NCBI GenBank assembly: GCA_023405815.1
Contig: JAEXXM010000038.1
Coordinates: forward strand, 1 to 37,200
DNA: 37,200 nt
Source: Pseudomonadota bacterium
GTDB taxonomy: Bacteria; Pseudomonadota; Alphaproteobacteria; Rhizobiales; Hyphomicrobiaceae
Direction of reading: 5' to 3'
Shown here piece by piece: positions 1-5,928 of the stretch. Below the pieces are notes generated by a model that was not told the DNA's origin, made no database searches, and was given only the letters and a program-made list of their open reading frames with translations. Position 1 is the first letter of the stretch; the number at the start of each line of letters is the position of its first letter. The translations under genes and the position numbers were made by a program.

Positions 1-347
1 TAGGCCTCACCGAGCAGCGCGCCAAGGCCGAGGGGCGCGAGATCCGCGTCGGGCGCTTTCCCTTCCGCGCCAACGGGAAGGCGCTGGCGCTCGGGGAACG
101 GGAGGGGCTGGTAAAGACGATCTTCGACGCCAAGACCGGCGAGCTCATCGGGGCGCACATGATCGGCGCCGAGGTCACCGAGCTGATCCAGGGGTTCGTG
201 ATCGCCATGCAGCTCGAGGCGACGGAAGAGGATCTGATGCGGACCGTCTTCCCTCACCCGACCCTTTCGGAGATGATGGGTGAGAGCGCTCTGGCGGCCT
301 ACGGGCAGGCACTGCACATTCCACCGGCAGGGAAGCCGGCAACCTGA
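1..347 (+). CDS. lpdA: dihydrolipoyl dehydrogenase (E3), C-terminal part
   Basis: This is the 3' end of a gene that begins before the window; the reading frame is open from base 3 to the stop at 345-347, giving about 114 residues. They match the dimerisation domain of the flavoprotein disulfide reductases. The segment FPHPTLSE carries the conserved His-Glu pair that acts as the base for the dithiol in the partner subunit. E3 reoxidises dihydrolipoamide on the E2 subunit of 2-oxo acid dehydrogenases, using FAD and NAD+. With lipA and ratA downstream this is most likely the E3 of a pyruvate dehydrogenase operon. The FAD and NAD domains lie outside the window, so the exact paralogue (pyruvate or 2-oxoglutarate complex) is inferred from context only. 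Confidence 0.9.
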   Translation, partial: GLTEQRAKAEGREIRVGRFPFRANGKALALGEREGLVKTIFDAKTGELIGAHMIGAEVTELIQGFVIAMQLEATEEDLMRTVFPHPTLSEMMGESALAAYGQALHIPPAGKPAT

Positions 348-361
348 GGGAGGGAGATCGC

Positions 362-619
362 ATGAACATCGACACTCGGGCGCTCGTCGTCTTTGCGGTC
401 ATCGGCATTCTCGCCGGGTTTCTCGCTTCGATCCTGATCGGCGGCGGGGGTGGGCTCTTGCGCTATCTCGTCACCGGCATCATCGGGGCCTTTGTCGGCG
501 GCTACCTGTTCGAGGCGCTGAAGATCGACCTCGGCATCGGCAACAAGTTTCTGTCGGAGGTCGTCACGGCGACCGTCGGCGCTGTCATCGTCGTCGTAAT
601 AGCGCGCATCATCGCATAG
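362..619 (+). CDS. GlsB/YeaQ/YmgE-family small membrane protein (first of two)
   Basis: An 85-residue very hydrophobic protein with three predicted membrane segments at about residues 8-27, 33-51 and 64-84, separated by glycine-rich turns such as IGGGGGLLRY. This three-helix, Gly-rich pattern is typical of the family annotated as transglycosylase-associated protein (GlsB/YeaQ/YmgE), whose molecular function is poorly known and which is often stress-induced. A purine-rich ribosome site (agggagggaga) lies just before the ATG, 14 bases after the lpdA stop, so it probably shares the lpdA transcript. A related protein follows immediately. Family assignment is fairly secure; function is not. Confidence 0.8.
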   Translation: MNIDTRALVVFAVIGILAGFLASILIGGGGGLLRYLVTGIIGAFVGGYLFEALKIDLGIGNKFLSEVVTATVGAVIVVVIARIIA

Positions 620-651
620 CGCGTAAAACAACAATCGAAGGGGAACCGCCA

Positions 652-924
652 ATGGAAGACTACTCGACCTACGCGCCGTGGATCATCATGGCGGTGAACG
701 GCCTCATTGCCGGCTGGCTCGCCTCGCTGCTGCTCGGCGGCCGCGGCGGCATCATTCGCGACATCTTCATCGGCATCATTGGCGCGTTCGTCGGCGGCGC
801 CCTGGTGCAGGCCGGCTTGTTGAAGCTGCCCTTCCTCTACGACTGGCCCTGGCTTCACCTCATCGCGGTATCGACGATCGGCGCCCTGCTGATCATCATC
901 CTGGGGCGAATTGTCGGCCGTTAG
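652..924 (+). CDS. GlsB/YeaQ/YmgE-family small membrane protein (second of two)
   Basis: A 90-residue protein with the same three-helix plan as its upstream neighbour. Helix 1 ends in a Gly-Arg-Gly-rich turn (LLLGGRGGII), helix 2 contains GIIGAFVGG, and helix 3 is the C-terminal LLIIILGRIVGR segment. The shared GIIGAFVGG stretch in both proteins points to tandem duplication. The ATG at 652 is preceded by gaagggga, a good ribosome site. A longer in-frame reading starts at 280 but overlaps the preceding gene completely and is not believable. It probably lies on the same transcript as lpdA and lipA. Role unknown. Confidence 0.78.
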   Translation: MEDYSTYAPWIIMAVNGLIAGWLASLLLGGRGGIIRDIFIGIIGAFVGGALVQAGLLKLPFLYDWPWLHLIAVSTIGALLIIILGRIVGR

Positions 925-1003
925 GGGGGGCGGAAGGTCTGATTTGCCTGCCGCGCCCGGGGCTTTAGAATACCGCCGGAAGCTTCAGGCAGGACCAAAG
1001 CCC

Positions 1004-1942
1004 TTGAGCACATCCCTCGATACCGAACTGACGCGGGCGGACGAGCCTCCGGCAGCCACCACGCGCCTCGCCAAGCCGGCATGGATCCGTGTGCGTGTCC
1101 CGGGCTCGCCGGTGCATACCGAGACGGTGCGCGTCGTGCGCGAGCATCGGCTCAATACGGTGTGCGAGGAAGCCGGCTGCCCCAACATCGGCGAGTGCTG
1201 GTCGAAGCGGCACGCCACGTTCATGATCATGGGCGACACGTGCACGCGCGCCTGCGCGTTCTGCAACGTGCGGACGGGCATGCCGCGACCGCTCGACGCC
1301 GATGAGCCGGCGCGCGTCGCAAAGGCAGCGCGGGAGCTTGGCCTGACGCACATCGTCGTCACCTCAGTTGATCGTGACGATCTCGCGGACGGCGGTGCGG
1401 ACCACTTCGCACGTGTGATCTTGGCCCTGCGCGCGGAGGTTCCGTCGACGACGATCGAGGTGCTGACGCCCGACTTCCTGCGCAAGAGCGGCGCTCTCGA
1501 GACAGTGCTGGCGGCCCGGCCCGACGTCTACAATCACAACCTCGAGACGGTGCCGCGGCTCTATCTCTCGATCCGGCCGGGCGCGCGCTACTTCCACTCG
1601 CTGCGCCAGCTCCAGCGCGCGAAGGAGATCGATGCGGAGGTGTTCACAAAGTCGGGCATCATGGTCGGGCTCGGAGAGTCGCGCGAAGAGGTGATGCAGG
1701 TGATGGACGATCTGCGCTCCGCCGGCGTCGACTTCCTCACCATCGGCCAGTACCTGCAGCCGAGCCCACGGCACGCGCCGGTGCAGCGCTACGTGACGCC
1801 GCCCGAGTTCGAGGCGCTGCGCCAGATCGCGGTGGCGAAGGGCTTTGCGCTCGTCGCCTCCAGCCCCTTCACCCGCTCGTCGTACCACGCGGGAGACGAT
1901 TTCGCGAAGCTCAAGGCCCAGCGCCAGGCGCGCAAGGTCTGA
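1004..1942 (+). CDS. lipA: lipoyl synthase
   Basis: Radical-SAM enzyme that inserts two sulfurs into octanoyl groups on lipoyl domains, so it serves the E2 subunits of the dehydrogenases encoded upstream. With the TTG at 1004 as start it has 312 residues, normal for the family. Visible motifs: Cys54, Cys59 and Cys65 (C-x4-C-x5-C, the auxiliary sacrificial cluster), Cys80, Cys84 and Cys87 (C-x3-C-x2-C, the radical-SAM cluster), and the C-terminal RSSY at 291-294 whose serine ligates the auxiliary cluster. The frame is open from an upstream start at 911, but that would overlap the previous gene and add an Arg/Gly-rich unconserved stretch. The TTG has a GGCAGGA ribosome site at good spacing. Confidence 0.96.
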   Translation: MSTSLDTELTRADEPPAATTRLAKPAWIRVRVPGSPVHTETVRVVREHRLNTVCEEAGCPNIGECWSKRHATFMIMGDTCTRACAFCNVRTGMPRPLDADEPARVAKAARELGLTHIVVTSVDRDDLADGGADHFARVILALRAEVPSTTIEVLTPDFLRKSGALETVLAARPDVYNHNLETVPRLYLSIRPGARYFHSLRQLQRAKEIDAEVFTKSGIMVGLGESREEVMQVMDDLRSAGVDFLTIGQYLQPSPRHAPVQRYVTPPEFEALRQIAVAKGFALVASSPFTRSSYHAGDDFAKLKAQRQARKV

Positions 1943-1962
1943 GACGCAACGGAGCTTCGAGC

Positions 1963-2427
1963 TTGCCAACCTTCGAGACGACGCGCCGGGTTCCGTTCAC
2001 GGCCGACCAGATGTTCGCGGTCGTCGCCGACATCGAGCGTTATCCGGAGTTCGTGCCCCTGTGCGAGACCCTCACCGTCACCGCGCGTGAGGTCGGCTCT
2101 ACGCATACGACGCTCACCGCCATCATGAGCGTCGGCTACCACGCCATCAGCGAGCGGTTCACCAGCCGGGTCACGCTGCGGCCGGAGCGCCGCGAGATCG
2201 ACGTCGCCAAGATCGACGGTCCGTTCTCGCGCCTCGGCAACCGCTGGCGTTTCCGCGACGTGGCCGGGGGGTGCGAGGTGCACTTTTACATCGACTACGC
2301 GTTCGCCTCGCGCATGTTGTCGATGTTGATGGGGGCGGTGTTCGACAAGGCGGTGCGCAAGTACACCGATGCTTTCGAGGCGCGTGCGCGGCTGCTCTAC
2401 GGCAAAGGCGAGCAGGCGCGCACATGA
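1963..2427 (+). CDS. RatA/Coq10-family START-domain protein
   Basis: A 154-residue protein of the SRPBCC (START-like) fold. The N-terminal pattern FETTRRVPFTADQMFAVVAD and the ERYPEFVPLC segment are typical of the family named either RatA toxin or coenzyme-Q-binding protein COQ10. In alphaproteobacteria it regularly follows lipA. The COQ10 role (binding or delivering ubiquinone) fits its place beside respiratory and pyruvate dehydrogenase genes better than the ribosome-antiassociation toxin role described for E. coli; that preference is inference. The start is TTG at 1963, 20 bases after the lipA stop; the next in-frame ATG at 2011 would remove the conserved first strand. No ratB partner is adjacent. 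Confidence 0.9.
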   Translation: MPTFETTRRVPFTADQMFAVVADIERYPEFVPLCETLTVTAREVGSTHTTLTAIMSVGYHAISERFTSRVTLRPERREIDVAKIDGPFSRLGNRWRFRDVAGGCEVHFYIDYAFASRMLSMLMGAVFDKAVRKYTDAFEARARLLYGKGEQART

Positions 2428-2450
2428 TGCGCCGTGGTCGTTCGATCTAG

Positions 2451-2585
2451 CCTCTCCCCGGCGGGGAGAGGCCGGAAGCGAATGCCGATGAGCTTCCGGG
2501 TGAGGGGGCCAACCGTAGACGTCGCAACCCTCACCCGCCGCTCATGCTGACGCATGTGGCGGCGACCTCTCCCAGCGGGAGAGGT
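2451..2585. repeat. palindrome-rich intergenic element (mosaic of inverted repeats)
   Basis: The element contains at least four inverted repeats: a 9-10 bp stem at 2451-2471 (CCTCTCCCC/GGGGAGAGG); an 8-bp stem at 2472-2479 with 2492-2499 (CCGGAAGC/GCTTCCGG); an 8-bp pair at 2499-2506 with 2528-2535 (GGTGAGGG/CCCTCACC); and a 9-bp stem at 2565-2573 with 2577-2585 (ACCTCTCCC/GGGAGAGGT). The outer hairpins carry the same CCTCTCCC core. This resembles dispersed short palindromic elements common between genes in rhizobial-type genomes. It lies between convergent genes (ratA and the pentapeptide gene), so it may also end transcription from both sides. Confidence 0.75.
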
Positions 2586-2606
2586 TAGGTGTTGCGATAA
2601 ATCTAG

Positions 2607-3404
2607 CTAGCGGATCATCTTGTCGACGTTGCGGGCGGTGTCGAGACCTAGCGCGGTCTCGAGGCCGCGCGCTCCGGTGAGGATGGCGCCATCGAGGTCG
2701 GCCTCGGTGAGATCGGCTCCGGTCAGGTCGGCATTCGTCAGGTCGGCGCGTGACAGGTCGGCCTTGCGCAGCACGGCGCCGGAAAGATTGGCGTCACGCA
2801 ATCTCGCGAACGACAGCAAAACGTAGGTGAGGTCGGCGCCGCTCAGATCGGCGTTCGAAAGGTCCGCGCCGGTGAACTCGGTGCGCCAGATGTGCTCGAT
2901 GAAGCCGGTACGGTTGAAGGGAGCGAGCGTGGCGCCGGCGAGCTTTGCGCCGCGGAAGCTCATGCGACTGAAGCGGCCGAAGAGGCGTGCGCGCGTGAGG
3001 TTCGTGCCGGCGAAGCTTGCGGCTTCGCTCGCGGGTGCGGCGACGGTCGAGAAGGTCGAAGGGCGCAGGACGCTCGTCTCGGAGAGGTCGGCGCCGTCGA
3101 AGCGGGTGCCGATGATGGTCACGCGATCGAGGTGGCAGCCTTTCAGCTTTGCATGGCTGAGATCGGAGTGGCTCAGGTCGGCGCCAAAGAGGTTGCTGTC
3201 GGCGATCGTCGCGCCCTTGAAGTCGAGACCGCTCAGATCGAGCTCGCGCAAATCGAGGCCGCTGAAATGCGGGGGCTTCGCGCGGTCGGCTTGAAAGAGC
3301 TTTGCCGTCAGGTCGCGCACGGAAAGGTCGGTCGCGTGCGTGCTGGCTGCCGCAAATGCCATGGCAGTGAGACCAGCGAGCAGAACGGCGGCCGACTTAC
3401 GCAT
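2607..3404 (-). CDS. exported pentapeptide-repeat protein
   Basis: A 265-residue protein. Residues 1-24 form a signal peptide (charged MRK, hydrophobic core, AxA-type end at STHA). The rest consists of pentapeptide repeats of the A(D/N)LxX type, for example LSGADLTYVLL and LTGADLTEADLDGAIL, expected to fold as a right-handed quadrilateral beta-helix. The likely start is the ATG at 3404, which overlaps the cinA stop by 8 bases (ATGCGTAA), so the two are translationally coupled. A longer in-frame start at 3452 lies inside cinA and would bury the signal peptide. The molecular role of exported pentapeptide proteins is not known. Cytosolic relatives include DNA mimics such as MfpA, but the signal peptide argues against that here. 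Confidence 0.88.
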   Translation of the reverse strand: MRKSAAVLLAGLTAMAFAAASTHATDLSVRDLTAKLFQADRAKPPHFSGLDLRELDLSGLDFKGATIADSNLFGADLSHSDLSHAKLKGCHLDRVTIIGTRFDGADLSETSVLRPSTFSTVAAPASEAASFAGTNLTRARLFGRFSRMSFRGAKLAGATLAPFNRTGFIEHIWRTEFTGADLSNADLSGADLTYVLLSFARLRDANLSGAVLRKADLSRADLTNADLTGADLTEADLDGAILTGARGLETALGLDTARNVDKMIR

Positions 3405-3915
3405 GGGGAAGCCCTGGGTTGATGGCGCTGGCCATGAGCTTAATGGCTTCACGCACGCTTGCTAGTCGTACCTCGCGGCGGCCGATGTCGCCGAAGCGGC
3501 ATTCGCGCACGCGCGTCGCGGCACCGCGCGAGGCAACGCCAAGATAGACGAGCCCAACCGGCTTCTCTGCCGAGCCGCCGTCGGGGCCGGCGATACCGGT
3601 AACGGAGAGCGCAATATGCGCTGGCGTGCGCTGGAGGGCACCGTCCGCCATAGCTCTCGCCACTTCCTCGCTGACGGCTCCGTGCCGGCAGATCAGCACG
3701 TCGGGCACACCGAGCAGCTGGGTCTTGGCGACGTTGGAGTAGGCGACAAACCCGCGCTCGACCATTGCCGACGAGCCGGGGATCTCGGTCAGCAATCCGC
3801 AGAGTAGCCCGCCGGTACAGCTTTCGGCCGTGGCGACGAGCAGAGCGTGCCGTTGCAGCTGATCGAGCAGCGACTTGGCGGCAACGTAGAGATCCTCTGG
3901 GAAGAGCGTGCTCAT
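3397..3915 (-). CDS. cinA: CinA C-terminal-domain protein, NMN amidohydrolase (PncC type)
   Basis: A 172-residue single-domain protein of the CinA C-terminal/PncC family, which hydrolyses nicotinamide mononucleotide to nicotinate mononucleotide in pyridine nucleotide salvage. The catalytic serine is in AESCTGG (Ser32). The other family signatures VTGIAGPDGG and KPVGLVYLG follow. The N-terminal molybdopterin-binding domain of full-length CinA is absent, as is usual in proteobacteria. The ATG at 3915 has a GAGG ribosome site. It lies only 14 bases after a strong intrinsic terminator on the same strand, so it probably needs its own promoter (see the TTGACC element). It overlaps the pentapeptide gene downstream. 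Confidence 0.92.
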   Translation of the reverse strand: MSTLFPEDLYVAAKSLLDQLQRHALLVATAESCTGGLLCGLLTEIPGSSAMVERGFVAYSNVAKTQLLGVPDVLICRHGAVSEEVARAMADGALQRTPAHIALSVTGIAGPDGGSAEKPVGLVYLGVASRGAATRVRECRFGDIGRREVRLASVREAIKLMASAINPGLPHA

Positions 3916-3929
3916 GAGCCTCAGACGGC

Positions 3930-3952
3930 AAAAGGGGCGCCGATGGCGCCCC
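3930..3952 (-). terminator. intrinsic terminator after the MarR gene
   Basis: Read on the minus strand this is an 8-bp perfect GC stem (GGGGCGCC/GGCGCCCC) with a three-base loop, followed directly by TTTT. It sits 38 bases after the MarR stop codon and 14 bases before the cinA start codon. It is a textbook Rho-independent terminator shape, with a short U run. Confidence 0.8.
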
Positions 3953-3955
3953 TCG

Positions 3956-3985
3956 AATATGTCCGTCGCGTGCCTGTAAGGTCAA
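3956..3985 (-). promoter_or_regulatory. candidate cinA promoter
   Basis: On the minus strand TTGACC (3985-3980) is followed after 18 bases by CATATT (3961-3956). A start about seven bases further on would fall inside the terminator stem, so transcripts from here would not form the terminator, while readthrough from the MarR gene would. This is a pattern call without experimental support. Confidence 0.4.
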
Positions 3986-3991
3986 ATGCCT
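3980..3991 (-). repeat. 12-bp repeat AGGCATTTGACC, copy at the MarR gene 3' end
   Basis: The same 12 bases, in the same orientation, occur at 4548-4559 upstream of the MarR gene. This copy abuts the MarR stop codon and lies 64 bases before the cinA start codon. It contains the TTGACC of the candidate cinA promoter. Confidence 0.6.
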
Positions 3992-4506
3992 CACGCGGGA
4001 ACGAGTTTCTCGGCCTGATGCAGCAGGTGGTCGAGGGTGTTGCGGCTCTCCGCGCCCATTACCGTGAAGGCGCGCTTCTGCGCGTCCTGCCAGATGGGGA
4101 AGGCATCCTTGAGGATGGCCTGTCCTTTGGGCGTCAGGTGCAGACCACGGCCGCGGCGTCCCGCTGGCGGGTCCATGTTGATGTGGCCGAGGGCCAAGAG
4201 GCGCTTCAGGTTGCGCGACAGCGTCGATTTCTCGATGTCGAGCTCGTGGCCGATCTCGACGGCGGTGATCGCGTCGCGCTGGGCGAGCTGCGCCAGGAGC
4301 GTGTACTGGCTGGCGGTAATGCCGAGCGGGCGCATGGCATCGTCGTAGACCCGCGTGACAATGCGCGACAACTGGCGCACGCGGGTTGCCAGGCAGGCAT
4401 TCGCCGTCGTCTCTGCGATGTCCGAGATGCTCGCCGTTTCGACCGGCTTGCGCTCCAGAGTATTGGTCATCACGTTCATGTCGGCCCCCCGAAGGCTCGT
4501 GGTCAT
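3991..4506 (-). CDS. MarR-family transcriptional regulator
   Basis: A 171-residue winged-helix repressor-type protein. After an N-terminal extension of about 40 residues, the MarR fold begins at ATRVRQLSRIVTRVYDDAM. The recognition region is ITAVEIGHELDIEKSTLSRNLKRL and the wing is DPPAGRRGRGLHLTPKG, both typical. MarR proteins bind inverted repeats as dimers and usually respond to small phenolic or redox ligands; no ligand can be read from the sequence. The start at 4506 has AAGGTGG upstream; an internal ATG at 4479 is an alternative. It lies 66 bases after ispDF on the same strand and has its own terminator, and shares a 12-bp upstream repeat with cinA, so autoregulation plus control of cinA is possible. 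Confidence 0.88.
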   Translation of the reverse strand: MTTSLRGADMNVMTNTLERKPVETASISDIAETTANACLATRVRQLSRIVTRVYDDAMRPLGITASQYTLLAQLAQRDAITAVEIGHELDIEKSTLSRNLKRLLALGHINMDPPAGRRGRGLHLTPKGQAILKDAFPIWQDAQKRAFTVMGAESRNTLDHLLHQAEKLVPA

Positions 4507-4547
4507 ACAACCACCTTTGGGTCTTGATGCCGCGATTCTGTCGCAGG

Positions 4548-4559
4548 GGTCAAATGCCT
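4548..4559 (-). repeat. 12-bp repeat AGGCATTTGACC, copy upstream of the MarR gene
   Basis: Second copy of the 12-mer. Its TTGACC (4553-4548) lies 41 bases before the MarR start codon and is followed after 18 bases by CATCAA, a weak -10 match. At the other copy TTGACC is also followed after 18 bases by a CAT-starting hexamer. It may be a -35 element, part of an operator, or chance. Confidence 0.5.
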
Positions 4560-4572
4560 GAACAACTCGACC

Positions 4573-5766
4573 TTATAGAAGCGACGCCGGCAGCAGCACG
4601 GTGGCGCTCGCCATGGCGGCAATGCCTTCGCCGCGGCCGATGAAGCCGAGCTTCTCCATGGTCGTCGCCTTGATACCGATGCGCGAGGGATCGATGCGCA
4701 GGATATCGGCGACCGCAGCTTGCATGGCTTTGCGGTACGGCCCGATCTTAGGTGCCTCGCACAGGAACGTGACATCGACGTTCGAAATGCGGCCACCGAG
4801 CTTGCGAACGCGCTCGGCGGCATCGGCTAGGAAGATTTTCGAAGCCGCGCCGCGCCACTTCTCCTCGCTTGGTGGAAAGTGCTGGCCGATGTCGCCGTCG
4901 CCGATCGCGCCCAGAAGCGCGTCGGTGAGCGCGTGCAGACCGACGTCGGCATCGGAATGGCCCTCGAGCCGATGCGTGTGGGGGATCTTCACGCCGCAAA
5001 GCCAGACGTGATCGCCGGGCGCAAAGCGGTGCACGTCGAAGCCGGTTCCGTTCCGCGGCTCGAGCAGCGCCACGTTCGGCTCGAGCAGACGCTCGGCGAG
5101 CGCAATGTCGGCGGTCGTGGTCAGCTTCATGTTCTGAGTCTCGCTCGGCACGAGCTTGACCGTCATCCCGGCCCATTCGGCGATCGCGGCGTCATCGGTG
5201 AAATCGGAGCGCCCTGCGGCGGCGGCGCGGCGATGGGCCTCGAGGATGGCGGCGAAGCGGAACCCCTGTGGGGTCTGTGCGCGCCATAGACCCGCGCGGT
5301 CGATGGTGCGCGTGATGGTGCCCCCGGCATCGGCCTGCTTCAGTGTGTCGCTGACGGGCTCGGCGGCGATGGCGCCCGGCTGATCGGCGAGGGCGGCAAT
5401 CAGCTCGGTGACCAGGCGATGGGTCAAAAACGGGCGGGCAGCATCGTGGATCAGCACGCGGTCGGGCGGGGCGGCCGCAAGAGCCTCGAGGCCGGCGAGG
5501 ACCGACGCCTGACGCGTCTCGCCGCCGGGCACAGGGGGCAGCAGGCGGGTGGCGAACGGTGCCGTCGCGCTGTCATAAAGCCCTGCGTCTTCTGGGTTGT
5601 AGACCACGACGACGCGGCCGACATCGGGGTGGCCTATAAGGGTCCGGAGCGAATGGGCCAGGACCGGGACCCCGGCCAGCGGAAGGTATTGCTTGGGCAG
5701 CTCACCCGCCCCCCGGGCGCGCGTTCCGCGGCCCGCCGCCACGACTACCGCTGCCGTCGTCACCAT
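4573..5766 (-). CDS. ispDF: bifunctional IspD/IspF (non-mevalonate isoprenoid pathway)
   Basis: A 397-residue fusion of two enzymes of the methylerythritol phosphate pathway. Residues 1 to about 235 are IspD (CTP + MEP to CDP-ME): AAGRGTR for CTP binding, LPKQYLPLAG, and VLIHDAARPF. From about residue 240 comes IspF (MEcPP synthase): the metal-binding DVH at 244-246 in GTGFDVHRF, followed by LEGHSDADVGLHALTDALLG and GDIGQHFPPS. The fusion is common in alphaproteobacteria. The ATG at 5766 is preferred because it begins directly at the first strand (MVTTAAVVVAAG); a TTG at 5784 would add six residues. It is divergent from dusB. Confidence 0.96.
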   Translation of the reverse strand: MVTTAAVVVAAGRGTRARGAGELPKQYLPLAGVPVLAHSLRTLIGHPDVGRVVVVYNPEDAGLYDSATAPFATRLLPPVPGGETRQASVLAGLEALAAAPPDRVLIHDAARPFLTHRLVTELIAALADQPGAIAAEPVSDTLKQADAGGTITRTIDRAGLWRAQTPQGFRFAAILEAHRRAAAAGRSDFTDDAAIAEWAGMTVKLVPSETQNMKLTTTADIALAERLLEPNVALLEPRNGTGFDVHRFAPGDHVWLCGVKIPHTHRLEGHSDADVGLHALTDALLGAIGDGDIGQHFPPSEEKWRGAASKIFLADAAERVRKLGGRISNVDVTFLCEAPKIGPYRKAMQAAVADILRIDPSRIGIKATTMEKLGFIGRGEGIAAMASATVLLPASLL

Positions 5767-5845
5767 TGTCGCACCCGCGCTCAAAGCCCTGGCCTGCTTA
5801 GCCAGAACGGGCTTTCAGAGCAATTGTGGACGGATTTGTTCGCGC

Positions 5846-5874
5846 TTGCGAAATAGTAAGGTACCCCCTATTCT
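5846..5874 (+). promoter_or_regulatory. candidate sigma-70 promoter for dusB-ntrBC
   Basis: TTGCGA (5846-5851), a 17-base spacer, then TATTCT (5869-5874). The spacing is ideal and both boxes match four of six consensus bases. The start would fall near 5881, at an ATG that opens a 15-codon mini-ORF. Pattern-based only. Confidence 0.5.
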
Positions 5875-5880
5875 GCACAA

Positions 5881-5928
5881 ATGAAGGGCACACAATCGAA
5901 CTGCCTAATCTCTGAGCAAACGGAATGA
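5881..5928 (+). CDS. possible 15-residue leader peptide overlapping dusB
   Basis: ATG at 5881 opens a frame of 15 codons (MKGTQSNCLISEQTE) that stops with the TGA at 5926-5928, overlapping the dusB ATG at 5925-5927 as ATGA. The start codon lies at the predicted transcription start, so it would be read leaderless or nearly so. dusB itself has only a weak ribosome site, which makes coupling plausible. A frame this short can arise by chance; no composition signal can be judged. Confidence 0.3.
   Translation: MKGTQSNCLISEQTE

Noticed and set aside
911..1003. Longer N-terminus for LipA from 911
   Set aside because: It overlaps the previous gene, is Gly/Arg-rich and unlike family N-termini; the TTG at 1004 has a better ribosome site.
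3980..4559. The 12-bp repeats around the MarR gene as target-site duplications of an insertion
   Set aside because: No terminal inverted repeats or transposase; the gene has native composition. A regulatory or chance explanation is simpler.
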